Positions 52,233-62,342 of a stretch of DNA of 64,000 bases are shown one piece after another. The DNA comes from Nocardia jiangxiensis NBRC 101359 (GTDB taxonomy: Bacteria > Actinomycetota > Actinomycetes > Mycobacteriales > Mycobacteriaceae), in NCBI RefSeq assembly GCF_000308615.1, contig NZ_BAGB01000041.1, positions 310,001-374,000 on the forward strand, in the 5' to 3' direction. Positions within the stretch are counted from its first letter, which is position 1. Each line of letters begins with the position of its first letter. A program made the position numbers and the translations under genes. The notes beneath the pieces are model-generated. The model was not told the origin of the DNA. It ran no database searches and was given only the letters and a program-made list of their open reading frames with translations.

Positions 52233-55200
52233 TGGAGCTCATCCACGGCGGCGTCCGATTCGTACCCACACGGGCGGGCATCATCAACCTCTGGGACTAT
52301 CGCGATCAGGAATTCTGTTTCGCCGACGGGCGTCTGGTGCTGCGCGGGCCCAACGGGTCCGGTAAGACCAAGGGCCTCGAGGTGCTGTTCCCCTTCGTGC
52401 TCGACGGTCGGATCGAGCCGCGCCGGCTCAATCCGTTCGCGGGCGAGGAACGCACGATGAAGTCGAATCTGCTGTACCGCAAGCAGGAATCGGCGTACTC
52501 GTACGTGTGGATGGAGTTCGCCCGCGGGCGGCGGGCGGATCCGGAGGTCGTCACCGTCGGCATCGGGATGCGCGCGACGCGTTCCTCGGACAAGGTGACG
52601 CGCTGGTATTTCGTCGCCGACGGCCGGGTGGGGGTCGACTTCTCCCTGATCGGACCGGACGACCGGCCGCTGACCCGCAAACAGCTGGCCGAGCAGATCG
52701 GCACCGACGCCCTCACCGATCGTCCGGTGGACTATCGCGCCGCCATCGACGCGCGCATGTTCGGGCTCGGGGTGCAGCGCTACGACCAGCTGATCAACCT
52801 CATCCTGACCCTGCGCCGCCCACAGTTGGCCAAGAACCTCGACCCGCGCGGACTGTCGCAGGCGCTCACCGACGGCCTGCGCCCCCTGGACGAGCAGCTA
52901 ATCCTGGACGCGGCCCGCTCGTTCAGCGATATGGAGGAGGTCGGCCGGACACTCGAGGGCCTGGTCCAGGCCGACACCGCCACCCGCGCCTTCGTCGGGG
53001 TCTATCGGAAATATCTTGCGGTGCAGGCCAAGAGCGATGCCGATCAGGTTCGCGGACGCATCGACACGGTGACGCACGGCAGTACGGCACTGTTCGCCGC
53101 GACGGCGCTGCGGGAGCGTCGCGAGGGTGAGCGCACCGCCGCCGAGGAGCGCGCCGAGGCCGCCGATCGCGCCTACGAGCAGGCGCTGACCGATCGGGAG
53201 ACGCTACAGCGTTCCAGCGCGTACGAGGGCAAACAGCAACTCGACGATCTGGCCGATGCGGTGCGCAGGCTGGAGACCTCCGCTGCGGTGCACCGAGACA
53301 AGGCGACCAAGGCGCAGCAGGCAGTCGATCAGCGCGCCGAGGAGGCCGAACGTTCCCGTGCCGCAGTCGAATCCGCGACCGCGGCGTTGTCCCGGGGCGA
53401 GGACGAATTGCGCACGGCCGCGGAGGAGGCCGGTATCGCCTGGTCCGCACTGCCCGAGCAGGCCCGCGCCGAACAGCTCACCACGACCGTGCGCAGTCAC
53501 GCCGAGGAGCGCGACGCCGACGTGCGCGCGGTACGCCAGGCACTGACGTTGGTCGACACCGCCGCCGCGGGACGATCACGCGCCGAACGTGCCGCGCAGC
53601 GCGCGATCGAGCAGCGCGACGCCGCCGCGGCCGCACTCGCGGAGGCCGAGGCCACCGTGACCCTCGCGCGGTCGAATACCGCTGCGGCACTGCGTGACTG
53701 GTGGGAGGAACATCGCGAGGTACATGAGCCGGTGCGCGCGGGACTGTTCGAGGCGCTCGATGCCGCCCTGGCCGCCGCCGGTTCCGATGACGCGGCCACC
53801 CTCACCGAAATACTCGCCGAGCACACCGAACCGCTCACCGAGCAGATCCGCACCCAGCGGCAGCAGTGTCGCACCGCCGCCGAACAGGCCGGGGCCCGGA
53901 TCGCCGAACTGCTGACCGAACGGGACCGGGTCGCGGCCGAGAAGGAGGACGCTCCACCGTCTTTCGCCGCCCGCACCGACGCGCGTGGGAGTCACCCGGG
54001 TGCGCCACTATGGCGCCTGGCGCGCTTCGCCGACGACGTCTCGCCCGAACAGGCCGCGGGCATCGAGGCAGCATTGCAGGCCGCCGATCTGCTCGACGGC
54101 TGGGTGTGTCCGGAAGATGCGCTGCCGCTGCATGATTCGGACCAGTTCCTCATTCCGCTGCCGCCGCAGCACCGCCCGACCGGTCGCACGCTGGCCGATG
54201 TACTGGTCGTGGAGGATGATTCGGATGCCCTGACCGTGCCCCGCGATGTCGTCTCGGGCGTGCTGTCCTCGATCGCCTTGTCCGAGAAGGTCATCCACGA
54301 TGACGCCGCGAGTTTCGGGCAGGAGTCCGACGGCCCGACTCCTCCGGTGACGATCGACGCCGACGGCCGATACCGCCAAGGCGTACAGCTGGGCCGCCAC
54401 ACCAAACCGCATGCCGAATTCATCGGCGCGACCGCGCGTGCCGCCCGCCGGGAACTGCGTCTGGCCGAACTCGCGACCGCCGTCGAGACCGCGCAGGCCG
54501 CCGAGCAGGAAGCCACCGACCAGCAGCAGGAGGCGACCGCGCAGCTTTCCCGAATCACCGCTGCCGCCAAGGCATTACCCCGGACCCACGCGGTCACCGC
54601 CGCACTGCGGGCGGTTTCCGAGGCCGCGGGCATGCTGCGTTCGCGAGCCGAGGCCGCGGCACAGTCCGAGGGCGATCTGGATCAGGCGGTCGCCGAATTC
54701 ACCACCGCCGACAAGAAGGTTCGCGGCGTCGCGGCCGCCCATCGCGCGCCGCGCGGTCCGGCCGAGCTCGATGCCCTGGCCGCGGCGATCCGGCATTTCG
54801 AGAACACCGGTACGGCCCTGTTGCGCCTGCGCGGGGACCATCAGCGCGATCACGAACGGGCCCGCGAGAGCGACGACCGCCTGGCCGAATCCCGGGATCT
54901 GGCCGAGGCTTTCGCCGAGGAGGCCGAGTCGGCGCGCGCCGGGTACGAGGAGCAGTTGCGCAAACTCGAGACGCTGCGCGAGGCGTTGGGTGCGGGTGCG
55001 GCCGATATCGATCACGAACTCGAACAGGCGCGGATGCGGATCGAGGCCGCGCGAGCCGAGCAGAAGGCCGCCCGCAAGGCGGCCTCGGATGCGATCGAGG
55101 CGGTCGGCTCGGCCGAGGGCGCCTACCGGGCCGCGCACGACTCGCTCGGCACCGCCCTGACCGAACTGCTCGCCGACGTGAAACACCTTGCGCCCTATGC

Positions 55201-56470
55201 CCGTCCGGATCTGCTGAGCCTGCTCGGCGCGCCCGAGCACTGCCGCTGGCCCAGTACCGAGGCGGCCTGGTCGACCCCGGAGCAACTGCTGTACCGGATC
55301 GAGACCGGCGGACCGGAGGCCACCCCGCGGGTCCTTCCCGAAGAGGTGCAGGAGCTGTTCGACGGTCTGTGCGCGGCCACGGCGTCGGTGCGCGCCGGTG
55401 AGGCCGCCCGCAAGTCCACCCGCAGCGCGGTGACCGCGGCGCTGCAGGAATTCGACGCCGCCCTGGCCGCTGCCCGACAGGACTACCGGCTGCAGTGGGA
55501 CGCCGCCGACGGGCTCACCGTCGTACAGGTGCACGACGATCAGGGTGCGGCCGCGCTGGCCGATTTCGCCGACCGCATCGCCGGGGCCCGCTCGGATCAG
55601 GAATTGCTGCTCACCGACGCCGAGCGCCGCATCCTCGAGGACGCGCTGCTGACCGGTCTGGCCCAGCAGATCCACGAACGCACCAGTGACGCACGAGATC
55701 TCATCACCCGCATGGGCAGCGAGATGAAGCAGCGCCGGATGTCCTCGGGCAACACCATCGGCGTGCACTGGGTGCTGGCGGACAATCTGTCCGAATCCGC
55801 CCGCGCGGTGTGCAAACTGCTGGACCGCGACGCCTCGGAGCTGAGCCCGGAGGATCTGGCCGCCGTACGCGCGCACTTCGCCGCGGAGATCCGGACCGCC
55901 CGCGCCGCGCACCCGGAACGCTCGTACCCTGAAATCCTGGCCACCACACTGGATTACCGGACCTGGCGAGTGTTCTCGTTCACCCTGATCACCGCCGACG
56001 GCAGTGAGGACCGGCTCACCGTGGCCCGGCACAGCGCCCTCTCCGGTGGCGAACAGTCGGTGTCCCTGCATCTTCCACTGTTCGCCGCCGCGCACGTCAT
56101 GCTCGATTCGGCCGATCCCCAGGCCCCGCGCCTGCTCGCCCTGGACGAGGCGTTCGCCGGTGTGGACGACAACGGCCGCAGCGAATTGCTGGGCCTGTCC
56201 GTCGATTTCGACCTGGACCTGTTCATGACGGGCTACGACCTGTGGATCACCTACGACCACGTCCCGGCCTGCGCACACTACGATCTGGCTCACTCGGCCG
56301 CGGAGAACACCGTCAGCGCAACCCTTCTGGTGTGGGACTCGCGCGATCTGCTGGCCGAACACGACGGCTCCGACCTCACCGCGGCGCTGGGTTCGCCGGG
56401 CCGCCGTCGAGTGCCGCACACCGTCGAGGGAGCGATAACCCTCGACGAGGCAATGGAACTCACCTCCTGA
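52232..56470 (+). CDS. jetC: Wadjet type II SMC-like ATPase JetC (TIGR02680-like)
   Basis: This is the motor of the Wadjet complex, a MukB/SMC-type ATPase that extrudes DNA loops. The 1412-residue protein has Walker A GPNGSGKT (39-46) and a long helical coiled-coil arm rich in Ala/Glu/Arg (about 300-700 and 770-1100). A central hinge region follows near 600-740. The signature ALSGGEQSVSLHLPLF (about 1269-1284) and Walker B PRLLALDEAFAGVDD (about 1299-1313) come near the C-terminus. The ATPase motifs look intact. The jetD gene expected next is missing; the next gene is a convergent, frameshifted CPBP protease. Confidence 0.88.
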   Translation: MELIHGGVRFVPTRAGIINLWDYRDQEFCFADGRLVLRGPNGSGKTKGLEVLFPFVLDGRIEPRRLNPFAGEERTMKSNLLYRKQESAYSYVWMEFARGRRADPEVVTVGIGMRATRSSDKVTRWYFVADGRVGVDFSLIGPDDRPLTRKQLAEQIGTDALTDRPVDYRAAIDARMFGLGVQRYDQLINLILTLRRPQLAKNLDPRGLSQALTDGLRPLDEQLILDAARSFSDMEEVGRTLEGLVQADTATRAFVGVYRKYLAVQAKSDADQVRGRIDTVTHGSTALFAATALRERREGERTAAEERAEAADRAYEQALTDRETLQRSSAYEGKQQLDDLADAVRRLETSAAVHRDKATKAQQAVDQRAEEAERSRAAVESATAALSRGEDELRTAAEEAGIAWSALPEQARAEQLTTTVRSHAEERDADVRAVRQALTLVDTAAAGRSRAERAAQRAIEQRDAAAAALAEAEATVTLARSNTAAALRDWWEEHREVHEPVRAGLFEALDAALAAAGSDDAATLTEILAEHTEPLTEQIRTQRQQCRTAAEQAGARIAELLTERDRVAAEKEDAPPSFAARTDARGSHPGAPLWRLARFADDVSPEQAAGIEAALQAADLLDGWVCPEDALPLHDSDQFLIPLPPQHRPTGRTLADVLVVEDDSDALTVPRDVVSGVLSSIALSEKVIHDDAASFGQESDGPTPPVTIDADGRYRQGVQLGRHTKPHAEFIGATARAARRELRLAELATAVETAQAAEQEATDQQQEATAQLSRITAAAKALPRTHAVTAALRAVSEAAGMLRSRAEAAAQSEGDLDQAVAEFTTADKKVRGVAAAHRAPRGPAELDALAAAIRHFENTGTALLRLRGDHQRDHERARESDDRLAESRDLAEAFAEEAESARAGYEEQLRKLETLREALGAGAADIDHELEQARMRIEAARAEQKAARKAASDAIEAVGSAEGAYRAAHDSLGTALTELLADVKHLAPYARPDLLSLLGAPEHCRWPSTEAAWSTPEQLLYRIETGGPEATPRVLPEEVQELFDGLCAATASVRAGEAARKSTRSAVTAALQEFDAALAAARQDYRLQWDAADGLTVVQVHDDQGAAALADFADRIAGARSDQELLLTDAERRILEDALLTGLAQQIHERTSDARDLITRMGSEMKQRRMSSGNTIGVHWVLADNLSESARAVCKLLDRDASELSPEDLAAVRAHFAAEIRTARAAHPERSYPEILATTLDYRTWRVFSFTLITADGSEDRLTVARHSALSGGEQSVSLHLPLFAAAHVMLDSADPQAPRLLALDEAFAGVDDNGRSELLGLSVDFDLDLFMTGYDLWITYDHVPACAHYDLAHSAAENTVSATLLVWDSRDLLAEHDGSDLTAALGSPGRRRVPHTVEGAITLDEAMELTS

Positions 56471-56474
56471 CGGG

Positions 56475-57366
56475 TCAGTGCCCGTACAGCAACGTCTGCC
56501 GGACCGCGTCGTTGAAGGCGTGCGCGAGGCCCGGCACCGCCAGGTTGCCACTGCGCCGCCACCACAGCGACAGCGGGACACCGATCAGGACCTGCAGCGG
56601 CAGTGCCAGGATGATCGTGCGGACGATGCCCGTGTGCGTGCTCATTACCGGAAGGTGCCACAGGGCCCACAGGATCGACAGGCCGACCGCGGAGCACCCG
56701 TCCACCGGCTCGCCGGGCCGGTGCAGATAGGAATCGAGTGCGCCGCGGAAGAACACCTCCTCCATGACGAAAACCACGGGCACGTACAGCAGCATCGACT
56801 CCGCGAACGTGAGTAGTCCGGGCCACAGCGACGGGAACGGCATGCCGAAACCCACTGTGTTGTAGAGCGTGAGCAGCACACCGGTGCCACCGGCGACCGC
56901 CGTACAGCGCGCGACGCCAGCCGTCCCGTCCCAGGGCGCGTAGCGACCACGCCGCGGCCAGAGCGCCGGGAATCGTCACCAGGAAGTATCCGCAGACCGC
57001 CCAGTCGAGTGGGCCGCCGTGTTCGATGTGGGTGATCAGGTCCGCAACGGCCCGCACCAGTTCGACCGTCGGATAGATCAGCAGCACCACGAAGATCGCC
57101 AGGACCCTCGCGTCGATCCGCGGCGGGTGCTCGTCGCGGACCCACAGCTCGCGAATCGGTCTGCGCTGCAGCACCAGTGGAAACAGCAGCGTGAACGGAA
57201 TGCCCAGCAGCAGGTATGCGTCCGTGCCGAGATGGAGTGCGAACCCGAGCGCGATGTTCGCGGCGACCACAGCGCCGACCACCGCGAATCGCCCGATGCG
57301 GACCGGCACCGTCGGGCCTGCCCTGTCCTCGGATGCTGCTGTGTCACGAAATTCCGTGCTGGACAA
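56475..57366 (-). pseudogene. CPBP intramembrane metalloprotease, frameshifted
   Basis: The gene encodes an Abi/CPBP-type membrane protease in two frames. The N-terminal half (from 57366, TTG start; MSSTEFRDTAA..., multiple membrane helices) and the C-terminal half (visible from about 56900 on) are shifted by one base. The second half carries the active-site motifs FVMEEVFFRGAL, LWALWHLP and LAHAFNDA. The junction lies near 56895-56905, in a GGCGGTCGCCGG stretch, where one extra or two missing bases would restore a protein of about 298 residues. It could be a true inactivation or a sequencing error. It converges on jetC with 4 bases between stops. Confidence 0.8.
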
Positions 57367-57472
57367 TGGTGTTCATCCCCCAGTGTGCAGATCTACCGAT
57401 CAAGCATGCGTCATCGGCTCGAGCCCCACAAGCCGGTCCGGACGCAACCACTCCCACGGACTGCGCGCCGGA

Positions 57473-58147
57473 TCACGGTCCGCACTGCTGCGACCGCATC
57501 GCAGCGGGTGACTGCGGCGCGGCTCCCTCGTCGACGCCGAGTGCGCCCGCGACGGCTCGGGTGAGGTGGTCGACGATCTCGGCGCCGCTCCAGCGCCGGT
57601 GCTCGGCCAGGTCGTAGACGACGCGTTCGTCGAAGATGGTGATCCACAGCAGGACCGCGTAGGTGATGTCGAGATCGGGCGCCAGGCCGTCGCGGACCAG
57701 CGCCTCGAGCACTTCGGCGAGAATGTCGTGCAGGCCGGTGATCGCCTCGTCGCCGCCGGCGAGCCGCTCGATGAATCCGCTGCTGCTGCGAATGTAACGC
57801 ACCGCCGAACCCCACTGCATCGACTGCTCCACCCAGGTACCGCAGAATCGGTGGAACCGGTCGAGCGAATCGTGCTGTGTCCGGGGCTCCGAAACCGCGG
57901 CGTCGATCAGCGAGAACGCCTCCAGCAGTTGCGTGATCGCTCGGCGGTGGAACGCGGCCATGGCGTCCTGTGGCGTGGGGAAGTGCCGGTACGCCGTGGC
58001 CACACCGACTCCCGCCACGGCGGCGAGTTCGGGGATCGAGAACCCGACTCGACCGGCCCGCAGCAAAGTGTGGACGCCGTCGACCAGCAGCACTCGGCTG
58101 CGCTGGGCATCGCTGCGGGTGTTCACGGGCACGATTCCATCCTGCAC
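57473..58147 (-). CDS. TetR family transcriptional regulator
   Basis: This 224-residue regulator has an HTH of SRVLLVDGVHTLLRAGR, FSIPELAAVAGVGVATAYRHF and PTPQDAMAAFH. It is divergent from an MFS transporter with paired palindromes in the 142-base gap, the typical layout of a TetR controlling an exporter. Three GTG codons near the N-terminus (58147, 58132, 58126) are possible starts; a weak GGA favours 58132 but the longest is given. The ligand is probably a substrate of the transporter. Confidence 0.85.
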   Translation of the reverse strand: MQDGIVPVNTRSDAQRSRVLLVDGVHTLLRAGRVGFSIPELAAVAGVGVATAYRHFPTPQDAMAAFHRRAITQLLEAFSLIDAAVSEPRTQHDSLDRFHRFCGTWVEQSMQWGSAVRYIRSSSGFIERLAGGDEAITGLHDILAEVLEALVRDGLAPDLDITYAVLLWITIFDERVVYDLAEHRRWSGAEIVDHLTRAVAGALGVDEGAAPQSPAAMRSQQCGP

Positions 58148-58227
58148 AAGCGCGTCTGCCGGCGTGCCGGGTGGGTCGAAAACGGTGGGTGCGACATCGG
58201 GGCGCTGCTCGATTCCTCGTTCGAGTA

Positions 58228-58275
58228 GAGAAGTTCTTCTCAGTTATCTATCATCTCAATCGAGAAGATCTGCTC
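58228..58275. promoter_or_regulatory. Twin operators between TetR and MFS genes
   Basis: GAGAAG-TT-CTTCTC at 58228-58241 is a perfect 6+6 palindrome, and GAGAAG-AT-CTGCTC at 58262-58275 is the same with one mismatch, centres 34 bases apart. Between them lies an AT-rich promoter-like stretch (TATCTATCAT). Binding of the divergent TetR would cover both promoters. Confidence 0.65.
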
Positions 58276-58289
58276 ATTTAGGGGGCGAG

Positions 58290-59459
58290 ATGCGGGTAGC
58301 GGCACCGGGCGCGCTGTTGGTGCTGATCATGGCGCAGCCGAACATGGCGACCGGCATGATGCCGTACTACCGGCACGCCTGGGCACTGGCCCCGCTGCTC
58401 ATCACGGTGATCTTCGCCGCGTATCTGTTCGCGCTCACCCCGACGCTGGCAGTGCTCGGAACGCCGCCCGCACGCACGGGGTGGTGGTGGCGGATCGGGC
58501 TCGGCAGCGCCTTCGGCATCGGCGCGGATGTGGCCATGGCGCTGGCACATTCGGCCTGGCCCGCCTGTCTGGCGCGGATCTGCGCGGGCCTGTCGGTGGG
58601 CCTGGTGACCGGCTCGCTGGCCGGACTGATCCTCGAACGCCGGGGCGAGCGCGGGCGCACGGCCATGGCTACCGCCACCGTATTCGGTTCCGCGCTGGGC
58701 ACATTCGCCGCCGCCGCGCTGGCGCAGTATCTGCCCGCACCGGGAGTCACCGTCTATCTGGTGCACGCGGTCACGCTCGGGTTGGTGGCGCTGATCGTGC
58801 TGTCGGACCGCGGCGTGCGCGTCACGGCCGCCGCACGTGGCGCCGCACCCGTGCCCGGCGCGGATGAACCGCCGATCGCCGGATACCTCACCGGAATCGC
58901 CGCGTGGGTCTCCGCCGGTCTGGTCGTCGCCCTGCTGCCCAGCTACGGCGCGGAGCTGCTGGGCACCCGGAACCTGACCCTGCTCGCACTCCCGGTCACG
59001 CTGTATCTGATCTGTGCCTGGCTCGCCCAGCGCGCGCTGCCGCCTCGCGTTCTGCCCGCCGAACCCGTTGCCGCGCAACTGATCATCATCGCCGGGGTCG
59101 CGATCGCCGCGGCGGTCTCCTGGGCTCCGAGCCTGCCCCTGCTGCTGTGCGGAGGCGCGATCGCCGGATGCGGTCAGGGCATCGCCTATCGCACCGGGCT
59201 GCGCATCGTCAGCGCCGCCGCGACGCCGGATCGGCACGCCCGGATCGCCTCACGCTTCGCCGCCGTGGCCTACCTGTGCGCGGCGGTCGGCACCGTCGCC
59301 CTGGGCGTCGTGGCCACCGTCTGGTCGATGGGCGACGCGGTTCTGGCCGCGGCGGTCGTACTCGCCGCAATTGCCTTGGCCACCTACATGATCCGCCGCC
59401 GCGCAGTGCTGCGCACCGTGCGGCCCACTCCCGTTACACAGACCTCGACAACCGCATAA
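58290..59459 (+). CDS. MFS transporter
   Basis: This 389-residue protein has about twelve hydrophobic segments of the major facilitator type. It has no obvious selectivity motif. The loop after helix 2 carries GTPPARTGWWW, and the GSLAGLILERRGERGRTAMA motif corresponds to the helix 4-5 region. Small-molecule export is likely given the divergent TetR. AGGGGGCGAG immediately precedes the ATG at 58290, which is chosen over upstream in-frame codons that would run through the operator region. Confidence 0.83.
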   Translation: MRVAAPGALLVLIMAQPNMATGMMPYYRHAWALAPLLITVIFAAYLFALTPTLAVLGTPPARTGWWWRIGLGSAFGIGADVAMALAHSAWPACLARICAGLSVGLVTGSLAGLILERRGERGRTAMATATVFGSALGTFAAAALAQYLPAPGVTVYLVHAVTLGLVALIVLSDRGVRVTAAARGAAPVPGADEPPIAGYLTGIAAWVSAGLVVALLPSYGAELLGTRNLTLLALPVTLYLICAWLAQRALPPRVLPAEPVAAQLIIIAGVAIAAAVSWAPSLPLLLCGGAIAGCGQGIAYRTGLRIVSAAATPDRHARIASRFAAVAYLCAAVGTVALGVVATVWSMGDAVLAAAVVLAAIALATYMIRRRAVLRTVRPTPVTQTSTTA

Positions 59460-59714
59460 CCAACCCGCACCGCATTCTCCGTCTTCTTCCCCGAGCACCG
59501 ACTGCTCTCGCGAAATTTACCGGAAATATCACTGCGGCACGACGCACGGAATTGCCACCGTGCGCATTCTGCATGCCCTGATACCTTGCACTGCAACACA
59601 TTTGCCGAAACACCCGAAACGGGTTCGTTACCTGCGTTCACCGGGACACAAAATTCGATTGCTTCACTGGAATACACGAAAGCCAAATACATTCCCAGCG
59701 AATGGATTCCGATC

Positions 59715-61190
59715 ATGGCAGCACCCACCCGGACCCCGTCGATCGCCCGCCGGACGAACGCATTCCGCGTCCGCACCACAGAGGCATCGATCGCCACCAC
59801 CGAAAACACCGGCGGCACACTCAAACGCAGCCTCGGCCGCACGGATCTGATCGCGATGGGGGTCGGCACCATCATCGGCGCGGGCATCTTCGTCACCACG
59901 GGCATCGCGGCGGCCACCAAGGCGGGCCCCTCGATCATCCTGTCGTTCGTGCTGGCCGGAGCGATCTGCGTACTGGTCGCGCTGTGCTACAGCGAACTTG
60001 CCTCGATGACGCCGGTGTCCGGCAGCGCGTACACCTACACCTATTCGACGATGGGTGAGGTCCCGGCATTCCTGGTGGGCTGGAATCTACTGCTCGAATA
60101 CGCCGTGGCCGCAGCCGCGGTCGCGATCGGATGGTCGGGGCTTTTCAGCGCGACGCTCCAATCATTGTTCGGCATAACGCTTCCCAAGGCGATATCGAGC
60201 GGGCCCAGCGACGGCGGCGTGGTCAATCTTCCGGCCGTGATAATCGTCGGCGTCATCGTCGCCGTACTCGTATTCGAGGTGAAAATCGCGGCGGCCGTGG
60301 TGAAAGCCCTCGTCGCACTCACCATCGCCGTGCTCGCACTCGTCGTCGCGATCGGTGCGCCGCATGTGCATCCGGGTAATTGGGAACCGTTCGTGCCGTT
60401 CGGCGTGAACGGTATCGCCGCCGGGGCCGCGCTGGCATTCTTCGCCTATCTGGGATTCGATGTCGTGGCCACCTCGGCGGAGGAAACCCGCAATCCGCGC
60501 CGGGATCTGCCCTGGGGAATCATCGGGTCGGTCGTGATCGCCACCATCCTGTACGTCGCGGTGAGTGCCATATTGACCGGTGTCGCACCGTATTCCACCC
60601 TGAACAACGCCGCCCCGGTGGCGACGGCGCTGGCCGCGATCGGCGCGGGATGGATCGGCAAGGTCATTCTGGTGGCGTCGGTGATAGCGCTCACCAAGGG
60701 CCTGCTGATGGTGTTCTACGGTCAGACCCGGCTGGTATTCGCCATGGCCCGCGACGGTCTGGTGCCCAAGGCACTGTGCCGCACCGGTTCTCGCGGCGTG
60801 CCGGTGCGGTTGAGCCTGGTGCTGGGTGCGGTGATCGCGGTGGTGGCCGGGCTGCTGCCGATCGACACCGTGGCCGAACTGGTCAATATCGGCGCCCTGT
60901 TCGCGTTCGTCATCGTGGCCCTGGGCGTGCTGATCCTGCGCCGCACCGATCCTGGCCGCGCCCGCCCCTTCCGGACGCCGCTGATGCCGATCGTGCCGCT
61001 GCTCGCCATCGCCGGATGTGCCTGGCTGGCAACCACGTTCGCACCGCTGACCTGGCTGCGATTCGTGATCTGGAGCGCCGTCGGCGTTGTGCTCTACCTG
61101 ACCTACGGGCGCAGACATTCGGTCGTCGGCGGTGGCCGCGCACCCGAGTCCGCCACCGACGAAGCCACCGTGACCGGAGGTGCCGCATGA
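59715..61190 (+). CDS. APC-superfamily amino acid permease
   Basis: This 491-residue transporter of the cationic-amino-acid-transporter (CAT) branch starts its membrane part at LIAMGVGTIIGAGIFVTTG (about 40-58), the unwound helix-1 motif of APC proteins. Motif YSELASMTPVSGSAYTY follows, then a further ten or so helices. SAEETRNPRRDLPWGI is typical of CAT-type permeases. The ATG at 59715 has only a weak GGA upstream; in-frame starts further 5' lie in AT-rich leader DNA and are unlikely. It overlaps the next enzyme by 4 bases, so uptake and metabolism are linked. Confidence 0.88.
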   Translation: MAAPTRTPSIARRTNAFRVRTTEASIATTENTGGTLKRSLGRTDLIAMGVGTIIGAGIFVTTGIAAATKAGPSIILSFVLAGAICVLVALCYSELASMTPVSGSAYTYTYSTMGEVPAFLVGWNLLLEYAVAAAAVAIGWSGLFSATLQSLFGITLPKAISSGPSDGGVVNLPAVIIVGVIVAVLVFEVKIAAAVVKALVALTIAVLALVVAIGAPHVHPGNWEPFVPFGVNGIAAGAALAFFAYLGFDVVATSAEETRNPRRDLPWGIIGSVVIATILYVAVSAILTGVAPYSTLNNAAPVATALAAIGAGWIGKVILVASVIALTKGLLMVFYGQTRLVFAMARDGLVPKALCRTGSRGVPVRLSLVLGAVIAVVAGLLPIDTVAELVNIGALFAFVIVALGVLILRRTDPGRARPFRTPLMPIVPLLAIAGCAWLATTFAPLTWLRFVIWSAVGVVLYLTYGRRHSVVGGGRAPESATDEATVTGGAA

Positions 61191-62284
61191 CCGCCCAACT
61201 CGACAGCTTCTACCCCACCCGCGTCGACTTCGGCACCCTGGCGGAGATCCACCGCGCCGCAGCCGCGGCCCTGCCCCCGGACGTGTTCGATTTCGTCGAA
61301 GGCGGTGCGGGCAAGGAGATCACGTTGCGCGCCAACGTGGCCGCCTTCGACCGCTGGCGCATCCTGCCCGAACCGATGAGCGGCGTCGGCACACCCTCGA
61401 CCCGCACCGAACTGCTCGGCATCGAACTCGACACACCGATCCTGACCGCGCCGTTCGGCGGCGACGCCCTCTTCCATCCCGACGGCCACCTAGCGGTCGC
61501 CCGAGCCGCACAGCAGCACGGCGCACTGTCGATCGTGCCCGAGGCGGGCAGCTTCTCCTACCAGCAGGTACATGCGGCCGCACCGCGTGCCGCGCGCATC
61601 GCCCAGCTGCACCCGTTCGGTCACGCCCCCGCCGAGGCGGATCGCCTGGCGCACGCCGGATTCGAGGCCCTGTGCATCACCGTGGACTGCCCGGTCGGCG
61701 GATTCCGCACCCGGAACATGGGCAATCGCTTCGATCCGGATCAGCGCCTGTTCGCGGGCAACCTCACCGGGGAGAACGGCGCGCCCGGCGTCGCGGAGGT
61801 GTTCGGGCAGCTGCTCAAACAGGGCGGCGCGGTGTGGAATTGGGATCAGCTCGCGGAGGCGGCGGCGGGTTTCGGGCTGCCGTGGATCGCGAAGGGCATT
61901 CTGACGCCGGCCGCGGCCGAACGTGCCCTCACCGTCGGTGCCTCGGCGCTGGTGGTCTCCAATCACGGTGGCCGCCAACTCGATCCGGCTCCGGCCAGTC
62001 TCGAGATGCTGCCGGGCATCCGTGCGGCGGTCGGGCCGGATCTGCCGATTCTGCTGGACAGCGGCGTGCGCACCGGCAGCGACATCTATCTGGCCCTCGC
62101 GCTCGGGGCCGACGCCGTCATCATCGGCCGGGCCGCCATCTACGGGCTGGCCGCCGCCGGGGAGGCCGGGGTCGATCGAGTGCTCGCGCTGCTGAACGAG
62201 GAACTGCGCACGCTCATGATCCTGTCCGGCGCAGCCACTCTCGGCGATATCGATCGCACCCGGATCGTGCGGGCCCCGGCATGA
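61187..62284 (+). CDS. FMN-dependent alpha-hydroxyacid dehydrogenase/oxidase
   Basis: This 365-residue TIM-barrel flavoprotein of the lactate/mandelate/glycolate oxidase family turns 2-hydroxy acids into 2-keto acids. Visible motifs are PPDVFDFVEGGAGKEITLRAN near residue 30, LTAPFGGDALFHPDGHLAVARAA and ITVDCPVGGFRTRN. The active-site block SNHGGRQLD (catalytic His with Arg following) and LLDSGVRTGSDIYLALALGA come later. The usual Tyr before the early Glu-Gly-Gly appears to be Phe (VFDFVEGG), which may alter specificity. The ATG overlaps the permease stop. The substrate is unknown. Confidence 0.88.
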   Translation: MTAQLDSFYPTRVDFGTLAEIHRAAAAALPPDVFDFVEGGAGKEITLRANVAAFDRWRILPEPMSGVGTPSTRTELLGIELDTPILTAPFGGDALFHPDGHLAVARAAQQHGALSIVPEAGSFSYQQVHAAAPRAARIAQLHPFGHAPAEADRLAHAGFEALCITVDCPVGGFRTRNMGNRFDPDQRLFAGNLTGENGAPGVAEVFGQLLKQGGAVWNWDQLAEAAAGFGLPWIAKGILTPAAAERALTVGASALVVSNHGGRQLDPAPASLEMLPGIRAAVGPDLPILLDSGVRTGSDIYLALALGADAVIIGRAAIYGLAAAGEAGVDRVLALLNEELRTLMILSGAATLGDIDRTRIVRAPA

Positions 62285-62342
62285 GGGGCCGGGGCCGCAC
62301 CGACCTGCGCACACCACCGGTCCGTGGAAGGAGAACAGTCTC

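Noticed and set aside
54575..56581. Long minus-strand open frame opposite jetC
   Set aside because: Shadow of the JetC coiled-coil and ATPase coding sequence.
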